Source: an uncultured bacterium | Lineage (GTDB): Bacteria; Muiribacteriota; Ozemobacteria; Ozemobacterales; Ozemobacteraceae | NCBI GenBank assembly: GCA_937949615.1 | Contig: CALEDQ010000029.1 | Span: 124,001 to 188,000, forward strand | Direction: 5' to 3' | DNA length: 64,000 bases | Shown: positions 24,427 through 32,393 of the stretch, piece by piece | Numbering within the stretch: position 1 is the first letter of the stretch | How the letters are laid out: every line of letters begins with the position of its first letter | Notes under the pieces: model-generated | Told to the model about the DNA's origin: nothing | What the model saw: only the letters and a program-made list of their open reading frames with translations | Databases searched by the model: none | Program-made: the position numbers and the translations under genes

Positions 24427-25336
24427 CCTAGAGACCGCTCCAATTGTTTTAGACAATAATTATTTATGCCCATATTGCGGAGCAAACCTTAGCATTCTTG
24501 GTGAAAAGGAAACAGATGTTGAGCATGTCATTGGAAGACGCTTCCTCCCAAAAGGCTTTCTGGATGGAGAGTGGAATTTTATCATTAGAGCCTGTAAAAA
24601 ATGTAATGGAGAAAAAGCAAAGCTTGAGGGAGGAATATCTGTCATCTCTTTGATTGATCAAGCACCAGCAGCAAACGTAGAATTAAGAAATGAGCTAAAA
24701 AGAAAGCTGGGGAAAAAAGACGCGATAACAGGCAAATTTAGAGGAGCAAACCATCCCGAAACCAATAAGCCAATCGCTTTAAGCGGAATAAAAGAGAACA
24801 TTGAGTTCTCATTTTCTAACTTCAAAGTTTCCGTTGCCCTCTCTGGACCTCCTCAAGCAATGAAATCTGAACTTTTGCTTTCCACATACCACATCCAAGG
24901 CTTTTACTACTTAATTGCAAACATCGAGTCAAATGATGCATCCCTCACAAAAGCGTCATCAGAGAAGTGCCTATTTCTCCCCTCAAACCTTGTCGTGCCA
25001 TTGTTCAGTCTAAAAAAGACTGATTGGGGAAATGTCTCAGCTCAAGAGCTCATATCTAGAACTTCTTCATGGGAAACTTGCTTCAGACTGGTGACTGGAA
25101 AAGGTTTTTTCAAATGTATAATGCGCAGAGACCCTTCTAAAAGTAAATCACCAATTTTTTGGGCGCTGGAATGGAATAATAACCTTAGGATAATTGGCAT
25201 GATTAGGGAGCAAGGACAACCGGATATGGTTGAACAAAATCTGCCAAGTGCAAAATTTATTAACATTGATTCCTCTACTCGAATTTGTGAAGAAATACCT
25301 TTACCTGAGCACGATGACACGCTATTTTTAATTTAG
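24416..25336 (+). CDS. HNH endonuclease-domain protein
   Basis: 306 residues from the ATG at 24416, which overlaps the upstream nuclease stop by 11 bases. The N-terminal zinc-bound HNH fold has CPYC (18-21), DVEHVIGR (His37) and ACKKCNGEKA (Cys60, Cys63, Asn64), the pattern of HNH nucleases that cut DNA or RNA. The C-terminal 220 residues form an unrecognised mixed domain that may recognise substrate or partner. The tight coupling of two different nucleases in one operon is the main clue to function: a restriction-like or abortive-infection module. Confidence 0.78.
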   Translation: MITNLETAPIVLDNNYLCPYCGANLSILGEKETDVEHVIGRRFLPKGFLDGEWNFIIRACKKCNGEKAKLEGGISVISLIDQAPAANVELRNELKRKLGKKDAITGKFRGANHPETNKPIALSGIKENIEFSFSNFKVSVALSGPPQAMKSELLLSTYHIQGFYYLIANIESNDASLTKASSEKCLFLPSNLVVPLFSLKKTDWGNVSAQELISRTSSWETCFRLVTGKGFFKCIMRRDPSKSKSPIFWALEWNNNLRIIGMIREQGQPDMVEQNLPSAKFINIDSSTRICEEIPLPEHDDTLFLI

Positions 25337-25386
25337 CTGTTACACGGCCTCAGTGAACTTACAAATTCTTAAGGTTTACTTGTGCC

Positions 25387-25788
25387 TTAAAAATAATTCA
25401 CAGTCTTCCTTCTTGCATTTAAGGCTACTTTTCTTTTTCCTTCTTCAGTTTTCGGACCAGTGCTCATGCCACCGTGAAATTTGCAGCGGCCATTGCCCCA
25501 AAGGTCAATTCTTTTGCATGGCTGACCCTTTCTATTTTTGGCTCCACAGGTTAAACCTCTCAGAATTTCGGGAAATGATGGGCTGGTCGGCGGTTCTGGT
25601 GCAGGGATAATTTTTATTCTCGTGCCAGTAAAAATTAACTGTTCTTTGTAGGGCCAGGTGCGCCGGATTTCTCGGATTCTGTCACACTCCTGGTAATAGC
25701 CACGCATAATTTCCCGGCGCTCATCGTCGCTTAATTCTTGATTGACCTCGCCAGACACGTATCTTTCATACAAATTTTTCTTTTTCAT
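25387..25788 (-). CDS. HGGxSTG zinc-binding domain protein
   Basis: 133 residues. The C-terminal half has the mobile-element motif CGAKNRKGQPCKR, then GRCKFHGGMSTGPKTEEGKRK, in which Cys/Cys/Cys/His probably hold zinc. The N-terminus is a short helical region (SDDERREIMRGYYQECDRI). HGGxSTG proteins are frequent in prophages and islands but their role is not established. Convergent with the HNH gene and last in the minus-strand core of the element. Confidence 0.75.
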   Translation of the reverse strand: MKKKNLYERYVSGEVNQELSDDERREIMRGYYQECDRIREIRRTWPYKEQLIFTGTRIKIIPAPEPPTSPSFPEILRGLTCGAKNRKGQPCKRIDLWGNGRCKFHGGMSTGPKTEEGKRKVALNARRKTVNYF

Positions 25789-25836
25789 ACATCCTCATTG
25801 TCGAAATCATGAAAATAGAAAGCCATTCATTTTTTC

Positions 25837-26316
25837 TTAAGCTGCCTTGCTTTCCTGGCAAACTTCTGACTGCCGTCTTTTCAAATAAGCATTCCAAGCA
25901 TGTTTTAAAAGCCGTTCGGTTAGCTTCTGGCCAGATTTACGATTATCAGCAAACATAAAACAGACTTTGTGCCTGTTCGACCATGCAGCAAGAGTTCCAA
26001 GGACCGATTCAGGATTGACCTTTGAGCGATATAGGCCGCTTTCAATACTCGTCAAATTCGCCTCGATCACCACCCAGAATCTTTCGAGAGAGTCGGCCCG
26101 GCTCAGCTCTTTTTCAAACCGATCACGCCCGGCGGTTATACAACCGACAAAATCATCAAGGCTTTTGCGCTCAATGGAAACAACCGATTCAAGGCCGGCA
26201 AGGCTATAATCACCAGTTTTCAAAGTCCCCCTGGTTGATTCAAAAGTGAAGTTGTATGGCAGCTGTTCGCGTGTGTCTATTATGACGACTGCCTTCTGTG
26301 ATTCAGTTTTGCTCAT
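25837..26316 (-). CDS. ERCC4-type nuclease
   Basis: 159 residues from the ATG at 26316, which has a GGAGG site upstream. The ERCC4/XPF nuclease motifs are complete: VVIIDTREQLPYNF (Asp, Arg, Glu), TGDYSLAG, VSIERKSLDDFVGCI (the E-R-K active site) and GRDRFEKEL. Such single-domain nucleases occur in phages and islands and probably process branched or recombining DNA during replication of the element. It lies 28 bases downstream of the primase gene in the same direction, so it is part of the replication operon. Confidence 0.85.
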   Translation of the reverse strand: MSKTESQKAVVIIDTREQLPYNFTFESTRGTLKTGDYSLAGLESVVSIERKSLDDFVGCITAGRDRFEKELSRADSLERFWVVIEANLTSIESGLYRSKVNPESVLGTLAAWSNRHKVCFMFADNRKSGQKLTERLLKHAWNAYLKRRQSEVCQESKAA

Positions 26317-26344
26317 GCTACCTCCATGTATTTTGAGCTGTTGG

Positions 26345-27760
26345 CTATGCTGCCAATTTTCGTTTGTTTTTGTGCAGGTTTTCCGCTGCATCTTCAATGG
26401 CCGCAGCCAAGACTGACAGCGCAAAATTGTAATCGTCAGTCCCAGCCTTGCAAGTGTCGAGGGTATTCAAAGCTCGATTGAGCTGATACCGATCTGCTTC
26501 ACCTGCCAAATCGGCAAGCCTGACTGCCTCCGTAGTTGTCAATTCTTGTTCCGCCAATTCGTTAAGGTCAGTCAATGTTTCAGGCAATGGCAAATTTTGC
26601 GATTCTGTGGCCGCCACTTTGTTTGTTTTCACTTCGACGACTTCAGATTCAAGAGTATCGTTTTCGGCTTGCTGGTGAGCTTCTAAATCAATTCGTGCCA
26701 ATTCATCAGCCTGCTTTTTATTTTCATGGCTGAGGATCCCTTTGAGCCAACCAGCAAGAGGGAAACCAGACAGAAAAGCCGCTGTGTGGTCCTTACCATA
26801 TTTGGGCGGTATGAACCATGACCGGGCATTGCTAAAAGTGTCCGGCCAGAAATTAACTCCGATTTTAGCTCCTGCATCATCGTTATCGAGTGAAATAATA
26901 AGATGATCTGCCCGACTGAGGATCTCAAAGCTTTTCGAGTCTGGCCGGTTTGTTGCCGAACCCGTGCTTATCGCTGAGATAATTCCGCCAGATTCTTGAG
27001 CGAGCAAAACTGCGTCAAGTTCAGATTCAACAACAATAACGTTGTTGAGGTTGTCGCCAAAGAAGCAAGGTGCAACAACACCGCCGGGTAGAAAGTAATA
27101 CCTGGGTTGCCCTTCTGGTGGATTTGGCCGCCTGATCTTTACCAGGTTGATGCTGCCAGCGGAACCTCGACCAGGTATAACCAGCCCGGCAGGAATAAAA
27201 AGCTTTTTCGGTTTACCAGTTTTCTGGCTGAGTTCTTCAGGCAGCCCCCACGCCTTACGCTCCCGGAATAGGTCTTTAGGATTCCAGCCAAGCTTAAACC
27301 GCTTCACCGTTTCAAGGTTGATACCGCGTTCGATCTGTAACCAGGCGAGCTGTTCGGAATTTCTTAACAACTGCTCATGTGACCAGTCGATCAAAACTTT
27401 TGCTTTATCGAGCCAGCCAGAAGATGCAACCTCTGCCGATTTTGGTTGCCATGCCAGGTGTTGTTTGTGACTTTCTCTCTTCGCACGATTAGACGCGCTG
27501 CGAGTGCCTTCACCTTTGCTAATTCGATGATCTTCACCGATGAACCGGCAAGCTTCAGGAAAAGATAGAGCCTTGCAGGATTGGACCAGCTCAATAAGAT
27601 CACCTGCTTTATTGCAACCCCGGCAATGCCAGCGGTTACGCTCTGGCCAGATTGAAAAGCGGTCGTTGCCGCCGCATACAGGGCAAGGGCTGGAATACTC
27701 AGATTGATTTTTCGCCCTGGTGGTAATTCCTTCAGATTGTAGAAATTCTAAGATGTTCAT
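26345..27760 (-). CDS. DNA primase with CHC2 zinc finger and Toprim domain
   Basis: 471 residues. The N-terminal CHC2-type zinc finger reads SSPCPVCGGNDRFSIWP and HCRGCNKAGD. The Toprim core carries the glutamate in VIVVESELDAVLL (about residues 235-247) and the DxD in LIISLDNDDAGAK (about 285-297). The C-terminal 130 residues are charged and helical. This is a mobile-element primase that primes replication together with the helicase encoded just upstream (27915-29453). An inverted repeat pair that could be the origin lies between the two genes. Confidence 0.88.
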   Translation of the reverse strand: MNILEFLQSEGITTRAKNQSEYSSPCPVCGGNDRFSIWPERNRWHCRGCNKAGDLIELVQSCKALSFPEACRFIGEDHRISKGEGTRSASNRAKRESHKQHLAWQPKSAEVASSGWLDKAKVLIDWSHEQLLRNSEQLAWLQIERGINLETVKRFKLGWNPKDLFRERKAWGLPEELSQKTGKPKKLFIPAGLVIPGRGSAGSINLVKIRRPNPPEGQPRYYFLPGGVVAPCFFGDNLNNVIVVESELDAVLLAQESGGIISAISTGSATNRPDSKSFEILSRADHLIISLDNDDAGAKIGVNFWPDTFSNARSWFIPPKYGKDHTAAFLSGFPLAGWLKGILSHENKKQADELARIDLEAHQQAENDTLESEVVEVKTNKVAATESQNLPLPETLTDLNELAEQELTTTEAVRLADLAGEADRYQLNRALNTLDTCKAGTDDYNFALSVLAAAIEDAAENLHKNKRKLAA

Positions 27761-27819
27761 ATTAATAATTTTGATTGCCAGCCAGAAACAAGCTTGTATA
27801 GCGGATTTAATTGTTTTGG

Positions 27820-27902
27820 CTGTAGAAACTGTAGGAAGAAAGTATTAAGTCCCATGAAAAAAAATATAGAGGATTAACCCTTTTCTTCTACAGCTTCTAC
27901 AG
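27820..27902. repeat. Inverted pair of tandem CTGTAG repeats (candidate replication origin)
   Basis: CTGTAGAAACTGTAG (27820-27834) faces CTACAGCTTCTACAG (27888-27902), matching at 14 of 15 positions as an inverted repeat. Flanking GAAGAAAG/CTTTTCTTC extends the arms. Each arm is itself a tandem CTGTAG repeat, and the 53 bases between are AT-rich. It lies between the helicase and primase genes. Confidence 0.6.
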
Positions 27903-27914
27903 GAAAGTTAAAAA

Positions 27915-29453
27915 TCATGGCATTACTCGAATACCTAGAAACGCCATACCAAGCTCTTTTCGGACTCTTTGCAGCCCTCTTTCCTGAAGAGATTGCGACA
28001 GCCCACGGCTTGACGTTGCGCCTTGATTGTTTTCATTGCACCATTCCTGATAGCTCTTAAAAATCTTGTCCAAATATTCAGAGTTACCAGCATCTTTTAA
28101 AGTCCGATCCTTTAAAAAACGGCCTATAACGTCTGATTCTTCGCGATACTCTTCAACTGCCGCCCTCACCTTTGCAGGGATTTGCAGACCGCTTCTTTGC
28201 CATTCAAGACAGCCAGCAACCGCCCAGGCCAGAATACCCGGGAATTCGTTGAAAAGCTTTTCGGGCAAATCCTTGTCGCGTTCTTCTGCCGGAATAACAA
28301 CTTCAAAGGGAATCAGGATTATCCGCCGCCACGTTGATTCAGTAGTATCTTTGATCACTGGCTTATGGTTTGTTGCAAGCCAAAGCTTATGAGTAGGATT
28401 AAACTGAAAGAAGTCGCCGCGCATGAACCGGGCCTTAATTTTGTCGCCACCGGTCATTTGTTTAACCGCAACCTCTGCCAGTTGCCGCCCTGATTCTGTT
28501 TCTTGTGCTACGGCCAGCCGTCGCCCCATTAAATCGGCCTGCTCTGTGGGGTGCTTTTCACCACCATTCCTTGCAAGCATCAATAAATCAGGCGCTGCCT
28601 GTATGCCATAACTGCCAAGAATTTCCAGCAAAGCATTCAATAGAGTGCCTTTGCCGTTTGCCCCCACGCCATAACAGATAAACCAGCACTGCTCTTTTAC
28701 TGAGCCAGTAAGAGAATAGCCAACCGCTCTTTGAATAAACCCGGCAAGCTCTTTATCACCGCCCATGATTTGCAATAAGAAGCTTTCAAAAACAGGCGCT
28801 TTGGCATTTGGATCAAAATTCACCGGTGCAAGCTTGGTAATCAGGTCTTTTCGGTCATGCGCTCTCAATCTTCCGGTTCTCAGGTCGATGGTTCCGTTTT
28901 TGACATTCAAAAGCATCTGGTCAGAATCAAGCTTTCCCGGCAAGGTATAGAACGATGGTGATGATTTTGCCCAGCCCAAAGCTCCTTCGGCCTTCTTCAC
29001 TTCTTCTGATCTTTTCGCCCACGCAGAAAGCCTCTTGATGCCTTCAGTATCATGATTTGCAATTAAAGGCTCTAACTCTTTGTATAAAGAGTCTATAACT
29101 CTGTTTTTATAAACCTCTGTCGCAGCATGATTGTCAGCGAGCCACACGCCAGAATCATAAAACAGCCAGCCAATGCCCGGCACAAATTTAAGATCAATCG
29201 CTGCCAAGGCCTCCAACCGTTGAGCATTGCCTAGTTCAGTGGTTCTATTTGGATTATAAGCATTGCGCAATTCTTCTGCCGTGCTACCTTTTGGCCGATG
29301 CTTTTCAATTTGCCGCTGGTTCTCTTGCTCTGACAATCTTATCGCTTCTTCAACTGATATCCCATTTTGCCTTCCAGAGGCGATATTAGAGCGGTCTGAC
29401 ACTTCCCTGTGATCTGCCAAAATTTCCTGGCCTTCGCTCTGGGCTTTATTCAT
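27915..29453 (-). CDS. Phage/plasmid D5-P4-type helicase (SF3)
   Basis: 512 residues from the ATG at 29453, chosen for the GAGGGG site before it. A D5_N-like region (about 60-230) precedes the superfamily 3 helicase core: Walker A ICYGVGANGKGTLL, Walker B-like RRLAVAQETESGR, and sensor KLWLATNHKPVI followed by STWRRIILIPF. These proteins unwind the origin of satellite phages and plasmids. Together with the separate primase it corresponds to the two halves of the P4 alpha protein. Overlaps the XRE regulator gene by 8 bases. Confidence 0.9.
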   Translation of the reverse strand: MNKAQSEGQEILADHREVSDRSNIASGRQNGISVEEAIRLSEQENQRQIEKHRPKGSTAEELRNAYNPNRTTELGNAQRLEALAAIDLKFVPGIGWLFYDSGVWLADNHAATEVYKNRVIDSLYKELEPLIANHDTEGIKRLSAWAKRSEEVKKAEGALGWAKSSPSFYTLPGKLDSDQMLLNVKNGTIDLRTGRLRAHDRKDLITKLAPVNFDPNAKAPVFESFLLQIMGGDKELAGFIQRAVGYSLTGSVKEQCWFICYGVGANGKGTLLNALLEILGSYGIQAAPDLLMLARNGGEKHPTEQADLMGRRLAVAQETESGRQLAEVAVKQMTGGDKIKARFMRGDFFQFNPTHKLWLATNHKPVIKDTTESTWRRIILIPFEVVIPAEERDKDLPEKLFNEFPGILAWAVAGCLEWQRSGLQIPAKVRAAVEEYREESDVIGRFLKDRTLKDAGNSEYLDKIFKSYQEWCNENNQGATSSRGLSQSLQERGLQRVRKELGMAFLGIRVMP

Positions 29454-29685
29454 TGGCAGATTCCCCCTCCCGTTCAACTGTGCCGGTTTGGATCGCCTTC
29501 ACGAGCTTTGCCAGCATTACTTCCTGCCGCAAAGTAGGCGACCGATCACCAACCAGAATCTGCCAGGCAGTATTGTAGGAAACACCGAGGTAGCGGCTTA
29601 CGTCTGCGGTTGATATTCTGGCCGCTTTAAAATACTTCCGCGACGGGTGATTGACTCTTGCAGGAATAATGATCTTCTCGACCAT
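29446..29685 (-). CDS. XRE-family HTH protein
   Basis: 79 residues. The helix-turn-helix of the Cro/XRE type spans about 20-60 (ARISTADVSRYLGVSYNTAWQILVGDRSPTL cut here into its two helices around Gly34-Asn38). It is followed by an acidic tail. It precedes and overlaps the helicase gene and follows the small gene 29689-29877 by only three bases. Probably a regulator of the element's replication operon, or a dedicated accessory protein. Confidence 0.72.
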   Translation of the reverse strand: MVEKIIIPARVNHPSRKYFKAARISTADVSRYLGVSYNTAWQILVGDRSPTLRQEVMLAKLVKAIQTGTVEREGESANE

Positions 29686-29688
29686 ACC

Positions 29689-29877
29689 TCACCCCCTGCT
29701 GATCTGGCTTAAACATGATTCCATACTGTCCAGAAAAACATTGAGAAGTCCGGCAATCTGAGAAGGGCGAATATCGTTTCCGTCATTGGTCAGGAGCAGA
29801 TCCGAAACAGTTCTGAGTGAATGAATTTGTCTTTCAAGCTCATCTAAAGGTTTGACATTGCTGCTGTTCACGATCAA
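29689..29877 (-). CDS. Small hypothetical protein of the replication operon
   Basis: 62 residues, mostly helical (LDELERQIHSLRTVSDLLL and IAGLLNVFLDSMESCL). The start overlaps the stop of the AlpA-like gene by four bases and its own stop is three bases before the next gene, so the position in the operon is very regular. No ribosome-binding-site-independent evidence or known family. Probably a real coupled gene of unknown role. Confidence 0.55.
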   Translation of the reverse strand: MIVNSSNVKPLDELERQIHSLRTVSDLLLTNDGNDIRPSQIAGLLNVFLDSMESCLSQISRG

Positions 29878-30086
29878 GCCTCCAGCACTTTGGCTTCTTT
29901 TGCTGCTTTGTCCATGAAAGCGTATATTTCTTCTGACTTCCAGACTTTAATGCGCTCACCCAACCTGATTCCACGAGAAAACCGGCCGTCAGCAACCCAT
30001 TTATAAAACGTTGACTTGCCGATGCCAAGCAGCTTAATGACCTGACTGACGCGCAAAAATCCCTTGATCTGATTCTCATTTGACAT
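29874..30086 (-). CDS. AlpA-like excisionase/transcriptional regulator
   Basis: 70 residues. A MerR-type winged helix fills the protein: FLRVSQVIKLLGIGKSTFYKW, then a basic wing (GIRLGERIKVWKSEEI). This is the AlpA/HTH_17 pattern of P4-like elements, where such proteins control integrase or act as directionality factors. It is the first gene of the replication operon; a palindrome and promoter lie 125-190 bases upstream. Confidence 0.82.
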   Translation of the reverse strand: MSNENQIKGFLRVSQVIKLLGIGKSTFYKWVADGRFSRGIRLGERIKVWKSEEIYAFMDKAAKEAKVLEA

Positions 30087-30210
30087 AAAATGCCCCTTGC
30101 AAATGTGTTACCGATAGACAAAAAAGGCCGATCGGTTGCCATTTTGCTTAGAGGCATGCTATTTTGGTCTTGTGCAATGGTGACTAGAAATAGTTGCCTG
30201 AAAGTAAAAT

Positions 30211-30245
30211 GACTACATGGGAAGTTCGTAGCTTCTCATGTAGTC
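30211..30245. terminator. 14-bp inverted repeat: terminator or operator before the AlpA operon
   Basis: GACTACATGGGAAG and CTTCTCATGTAGTC pair around 7 bases with a single G-T wobble. On the minus strand it is followed by ATTTTAC. It can end the transcript of gene 30305-30916. Its 5' edge also overlaps the predicted start site of the promoter at 30247-30275, an operator-like position. Confidence 0.7.
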
Positions 30246-30246
30246 T

Positions 30247-30275
30247 ATTTTAATTCAAACGCTTTTAAAAGTCAA
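30247..30275 (-). promoter_or_regulatory. Promoter of the AlpA-helicase-primase operon
   Basis: TTGACT (30275-30270) and TAAAAT (30252-30247) on the minus strand are exactly 17 bases apart. Transcription would begin about 30240, inside the palindrome, leaving an untranslated leader of roughly 150 bases before the AlpA-like ATG at 30086. Confidence 0.6.
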
Positions 30276-30304
30276 ATACCACAAAAAGCGTCCGAAATAT
30301 CAGA

Positions 30305-30916
30305 TTATAATTTCCCTCTCTCATATGCTCGCCTGCTTCTTACAGTGCTTCCACACCCTTTAGAGCAATACTCTTGATCCTTCCTCTTTTTTTCAAAAAT
30401 CTTACCACAATTACTGCAAAGACCGACTATGCGATAACCAATACCTGTTTTCCCGACTTCAAATTGAAATAATTCAGCAATACTGCGAATGACCCTATTG
30501 TTTTCTCTTTCAAGGATAGAATTACTAGAGAACCAGCTCGAAACATAGATATAGTCCCCGCTACCCCATGACGCCACCTTTGCCACCGTTGCAGCTAGAG
30601 CGACCTTTTTTTCTATCAATGGGACAAGGGCGAGAATCTCTTTTGTCAATTCAGATTTCTTACCTTGATAGACTTTCAAAGCGATTAAAAGCATATTTTT
30701 CAAAAGCGATTGATAGGAAACAAACCAATCATCAGAACGAGAATCTAGGTCTAACTCAAGCTTGTTTTTAAATTTTTCGTCTTGCGCTTCTAAACGACTG
30801 TAATAAGCCCTGTAAAAGGATTTCGCATCACTTACATTCACGTTAATAAAAGGTATAACAAAATCACAAATGTCTTTTTGACAAACATCAGCCATAGGAA
30901 AAGATTCCAGATTCAT
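30305..30916 (-). CDS. Hypothetical protein with C-terminal CGNR-like zinc ribbon
   Basis: 203 residues, with a GGAGG site ahead of the ATG. The first 150 residues are an unrecognised helical domain. The C-terminus (GLCSNCGKIFEKKRK and EYCSKGCGSTVRSRRA) has a Cys4 arrangement followed by a basic helix, as in CGNR-type nucleic-acid-binding zinc ribbons. More AT-rich than the adjacent integrase and replication genes, so it may be cargo. It stands between the integrase and the AlpA operon; its role could be regulatory or defensive. Confidence 0.6.
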   Translation of the reverse strand: MNLESFPMADVCQKDICDFVIPFINVNVSDAKSFYRAYYSRLEAQDEKFKNKLELDLDSRSDDWFVSYQSLLKNMLLIALKVYQGKKSELTKEILALVPLIEKKVALAATVAKVASWGSGDYIYVSSWFSSNSILERENNRVIRSIAELFQFEVGKTGIGYRIVGLCSNCGKIFEKKRKDQEYCSKGCGSTVRSRRAYERGKL

Positions 30917-31029
30917 TTGCTAACACCTCCTGACTGTTCATAGTGCTGGGAATAACAACCAACTGTCCAAACTGCAAAACGTGTGAATCTTCTTTTCCAG
31001 GTATTCATTGTCGATCAGAAGTTCTTTTG

Positions 31030-32217
31030 TCATTTGTTGTCATTTCTCAGCTCATCGAGGTAATCAGCCCAGGCCTGCATCATCCTGGCACGCTCTTCAA
31101 TGTGGGTTGTTCGATTGTAAGCCCTGCCAAGCGGATCTTTGACAGTGTGAGCAAGCTGATGTTCAATCAGGTGGGCCGGAAATTTCAAAACCTCTTCGAG
31201 CATGGTTCTGGCCATAGCTCTGAAACCGTGGCCGGTCATGACATCCTTCTCAATCCCTAAGCGGCGCATAGCGGCATTGATAGTGTTATCACTCATTGGC
31301 CGGGTGTTGGTCCTGGCACTTGGAAAAACATACGGACCGCTACCTGTTAACAGTTGCAGATCTTTCAATATTTCAACCGCCTGCCGGGACAGCGGCACAA
31401 TATGGGGCGTGCTGGTTTTTGTAGCCATGTAACTCCACTGAGCCTTGCAAAGGTCGATATCAGACCATTTTGCCGATCTCAATTCACCTGGCCGGACAAA
31501 AAATAAAGGAGCAAGCTTCAAAGCCGCCCTGGTTATTTCAGAGCCTTCATAGCCATAAAGATCTTTCAGAAGATTGCTCACATTTGCCGGGTCAGTCAGT
31601 GCCGGGAAATGAGTTCTTTTTACCTGCGGCAAAGCCCCACGCAAATCTCTTGTTGGATCGCTTTCAGCGCGACCGGTAATAACTGCAAATCTGAAGATCT
31701 GGCCGCAAGCACCCAAAACCCTGTGAGCGGTTTCAACTGCACCGCGCTCAATTATTCGGTTGGAAATACTCAGCAAGTCCTTCGGCAAAATTTCGGCCGG
31801 CTGGCGATTGCCAACATACGGAAAAACATACTTTTCCAATCGCCCTTTGACAACTTTCAGGTGCCCGGCACAGATTGAACTGCTTTCTTTGGCAAGCCAT
31901 TCGACAGCAATCTTTTCAAAGCTGTTTTCAACAAGGCTCTTCTCAGTTTCGGCCTCTACTTTTCGGTGTTCGCCGGGGTCAATGCCTCTATCAAGAAGTT
32001 TTTTAAGCTCGTCTTTCTTTTCCCTGGCATCTTTGAGACTTACCCCCGGATATACCCCCAGGGATAACAACCGCTCTTTGCCGTGAAAGCGATATTTGAA
32101 CCGCCACCACTTACCCCCATTGGGGGTAACAAGCAGGAAAAGGCCGCCACCATCAAAATATTTTTTGGCTTGTGGAAGAGGCTTTATAGCCTTAATCTGA
32201 ACATCTTTTAATTTCAT
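31030..32217 (-). CDS. int: P4-type tyrosine integrase
   Basis: 395 residues from the ATG at 32217. The N-terminal DUF4102 arm-binding domain (YFDGGGLFLLVTPNGGKWW, then LLSLGVYPGVSLKDAR) is followed by a core-binding domain and the catalytic domain. The catalytic residues are Arg in FVRPGELRSA, HGFRAMAR (His-x-x-Arg), a second His in HQLAHTV and the Tyr nucleophile in GRAYNRT. It sits beside tRNA-Met and the right att repeat, so it is the element's own integrase. A GGGGGTAACT word just after the start codon upstream region suggests autoregulation by arm-site binding. Confidence 0.95.
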   Translation of the reverse strand: MKLKDVQIKAIKPLPQAKKYFDGGGLFLLVTPNGGKWWRFKYRFHGKERLLSLGVYPGVSLKDAREKKDELKKLLDRGIDPGEHRKVEAETEKSLVENSFEKIAVEWLAKESSSICAGHLKVVKGRLEKYVFPYVGNRQPAEILPKDLLSISNRIIERGAVETAHRVLGACGQIFRFAVITGRAESDPTRDLRGALPQVKRTHFPALTDPANVSNLLKDLYGYEGSEITRAALKLAPLFFVRPGELRSAKWSDIDLCKAQWSYMATKTSTPHIVPLSRQAVEILKDLQLLTGSGPYVFPSARTNTRPMSDNTINAAMRRLGIEKDVMTGHGFRAMARTMLEEVLKFPAHLIEHQLAHTVKDPLGRAYNRTTHIEERARMMQAWADYLDELRNDNK

Positions 32218-32266
32218 GGGGGTAACTCCATTCGAGTTCAGTCTACCTACCCCCAAAGTTACCCCC
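32218..32266. repeat. AGTTACCCCC words at the right end (putative integrase arm sites)
   Basis: AGTTACCCCC at 32257-32266 and CCTACCCCC at 32246-32254 share a 12-base period. An inverted copy GGGGGTAACT (32218-32227) touches the integrase start codon. The same word pair with a 12-base period occurs at the left end (13789-13810). Confidence 0.6.
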
Positions 32267-32320
32267 AAAACAGATAGATGTCAACGGATTTTAGCAAACC
32301 CCAACGAACCCACGGGCATA

Positions 32321-32347
32321 AAAAAACCCGCTTCATCAGCGGGCTTT
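32321..32347 (-). terminator. Element-borne terminator replacing the tRNA terminator
   Basis: On the minus strand AGCCCGCT-GATGA-AGCGGGT is followed by seven T. It lies 32-60 bases after the tRNA-Met 3' end and shares AAAAAACCCGCTT with the ancestral terminator at 13673-13709. Confidence 0.75.
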
Positions 32348-32378
32348 TAAACTTTACGGAACCTTGTGAGATTCCTTT

Positions 32379-32393
32379 ACACTAGCAAGGGTC
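32379..32393. repeat. Right attachment-site repeat, overlapping the tRNA-Met 3' end
   Basis: Exact copy of 13712-13726. Bases 32383-32393 are the last 11 bases of the tRNA gene; 32379-32382 are the flank. Integration therefore leaves the tRNA intact. Confidence 0.85.

Larger units (their letters stand above)
13712..32393. mobile_element. P4-like integrative element (about 18.7 kb) at the tRNA-Met 3' end
   Basis: Bounded by exact 15-bp direct repeats, the right copy overlapping tRNA-Met and lying beside a P4-type integrase gene. The core on the minus strand encodes integrase, AlpA-like and XRE regulators, D5/P4-type helicase, CHC2/Toprim primase, ERCC4-type nuclease and an HGGxSTG protein. 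The cargo is AT-rich: an IetAS-like pair, a DUF2971 gene, a HAM1-SIR2-DUF4238 operon and a VRR-NUC/HNH pair. No capsid, portal, tail, terminase, relaxase or type IV secretion genes are present. A satellite-like or self-replicating genomic island is therefore more likely than a prophage or an ICE. How it spreads is not visible. Confidence 0.88.

Noticed and set aside
13712..32393. Complete prophage or conjugative element
   Set aside because: No capsid, portal, tail, terminase, lysis, relaxase or type IV secretion genes are recognisable.
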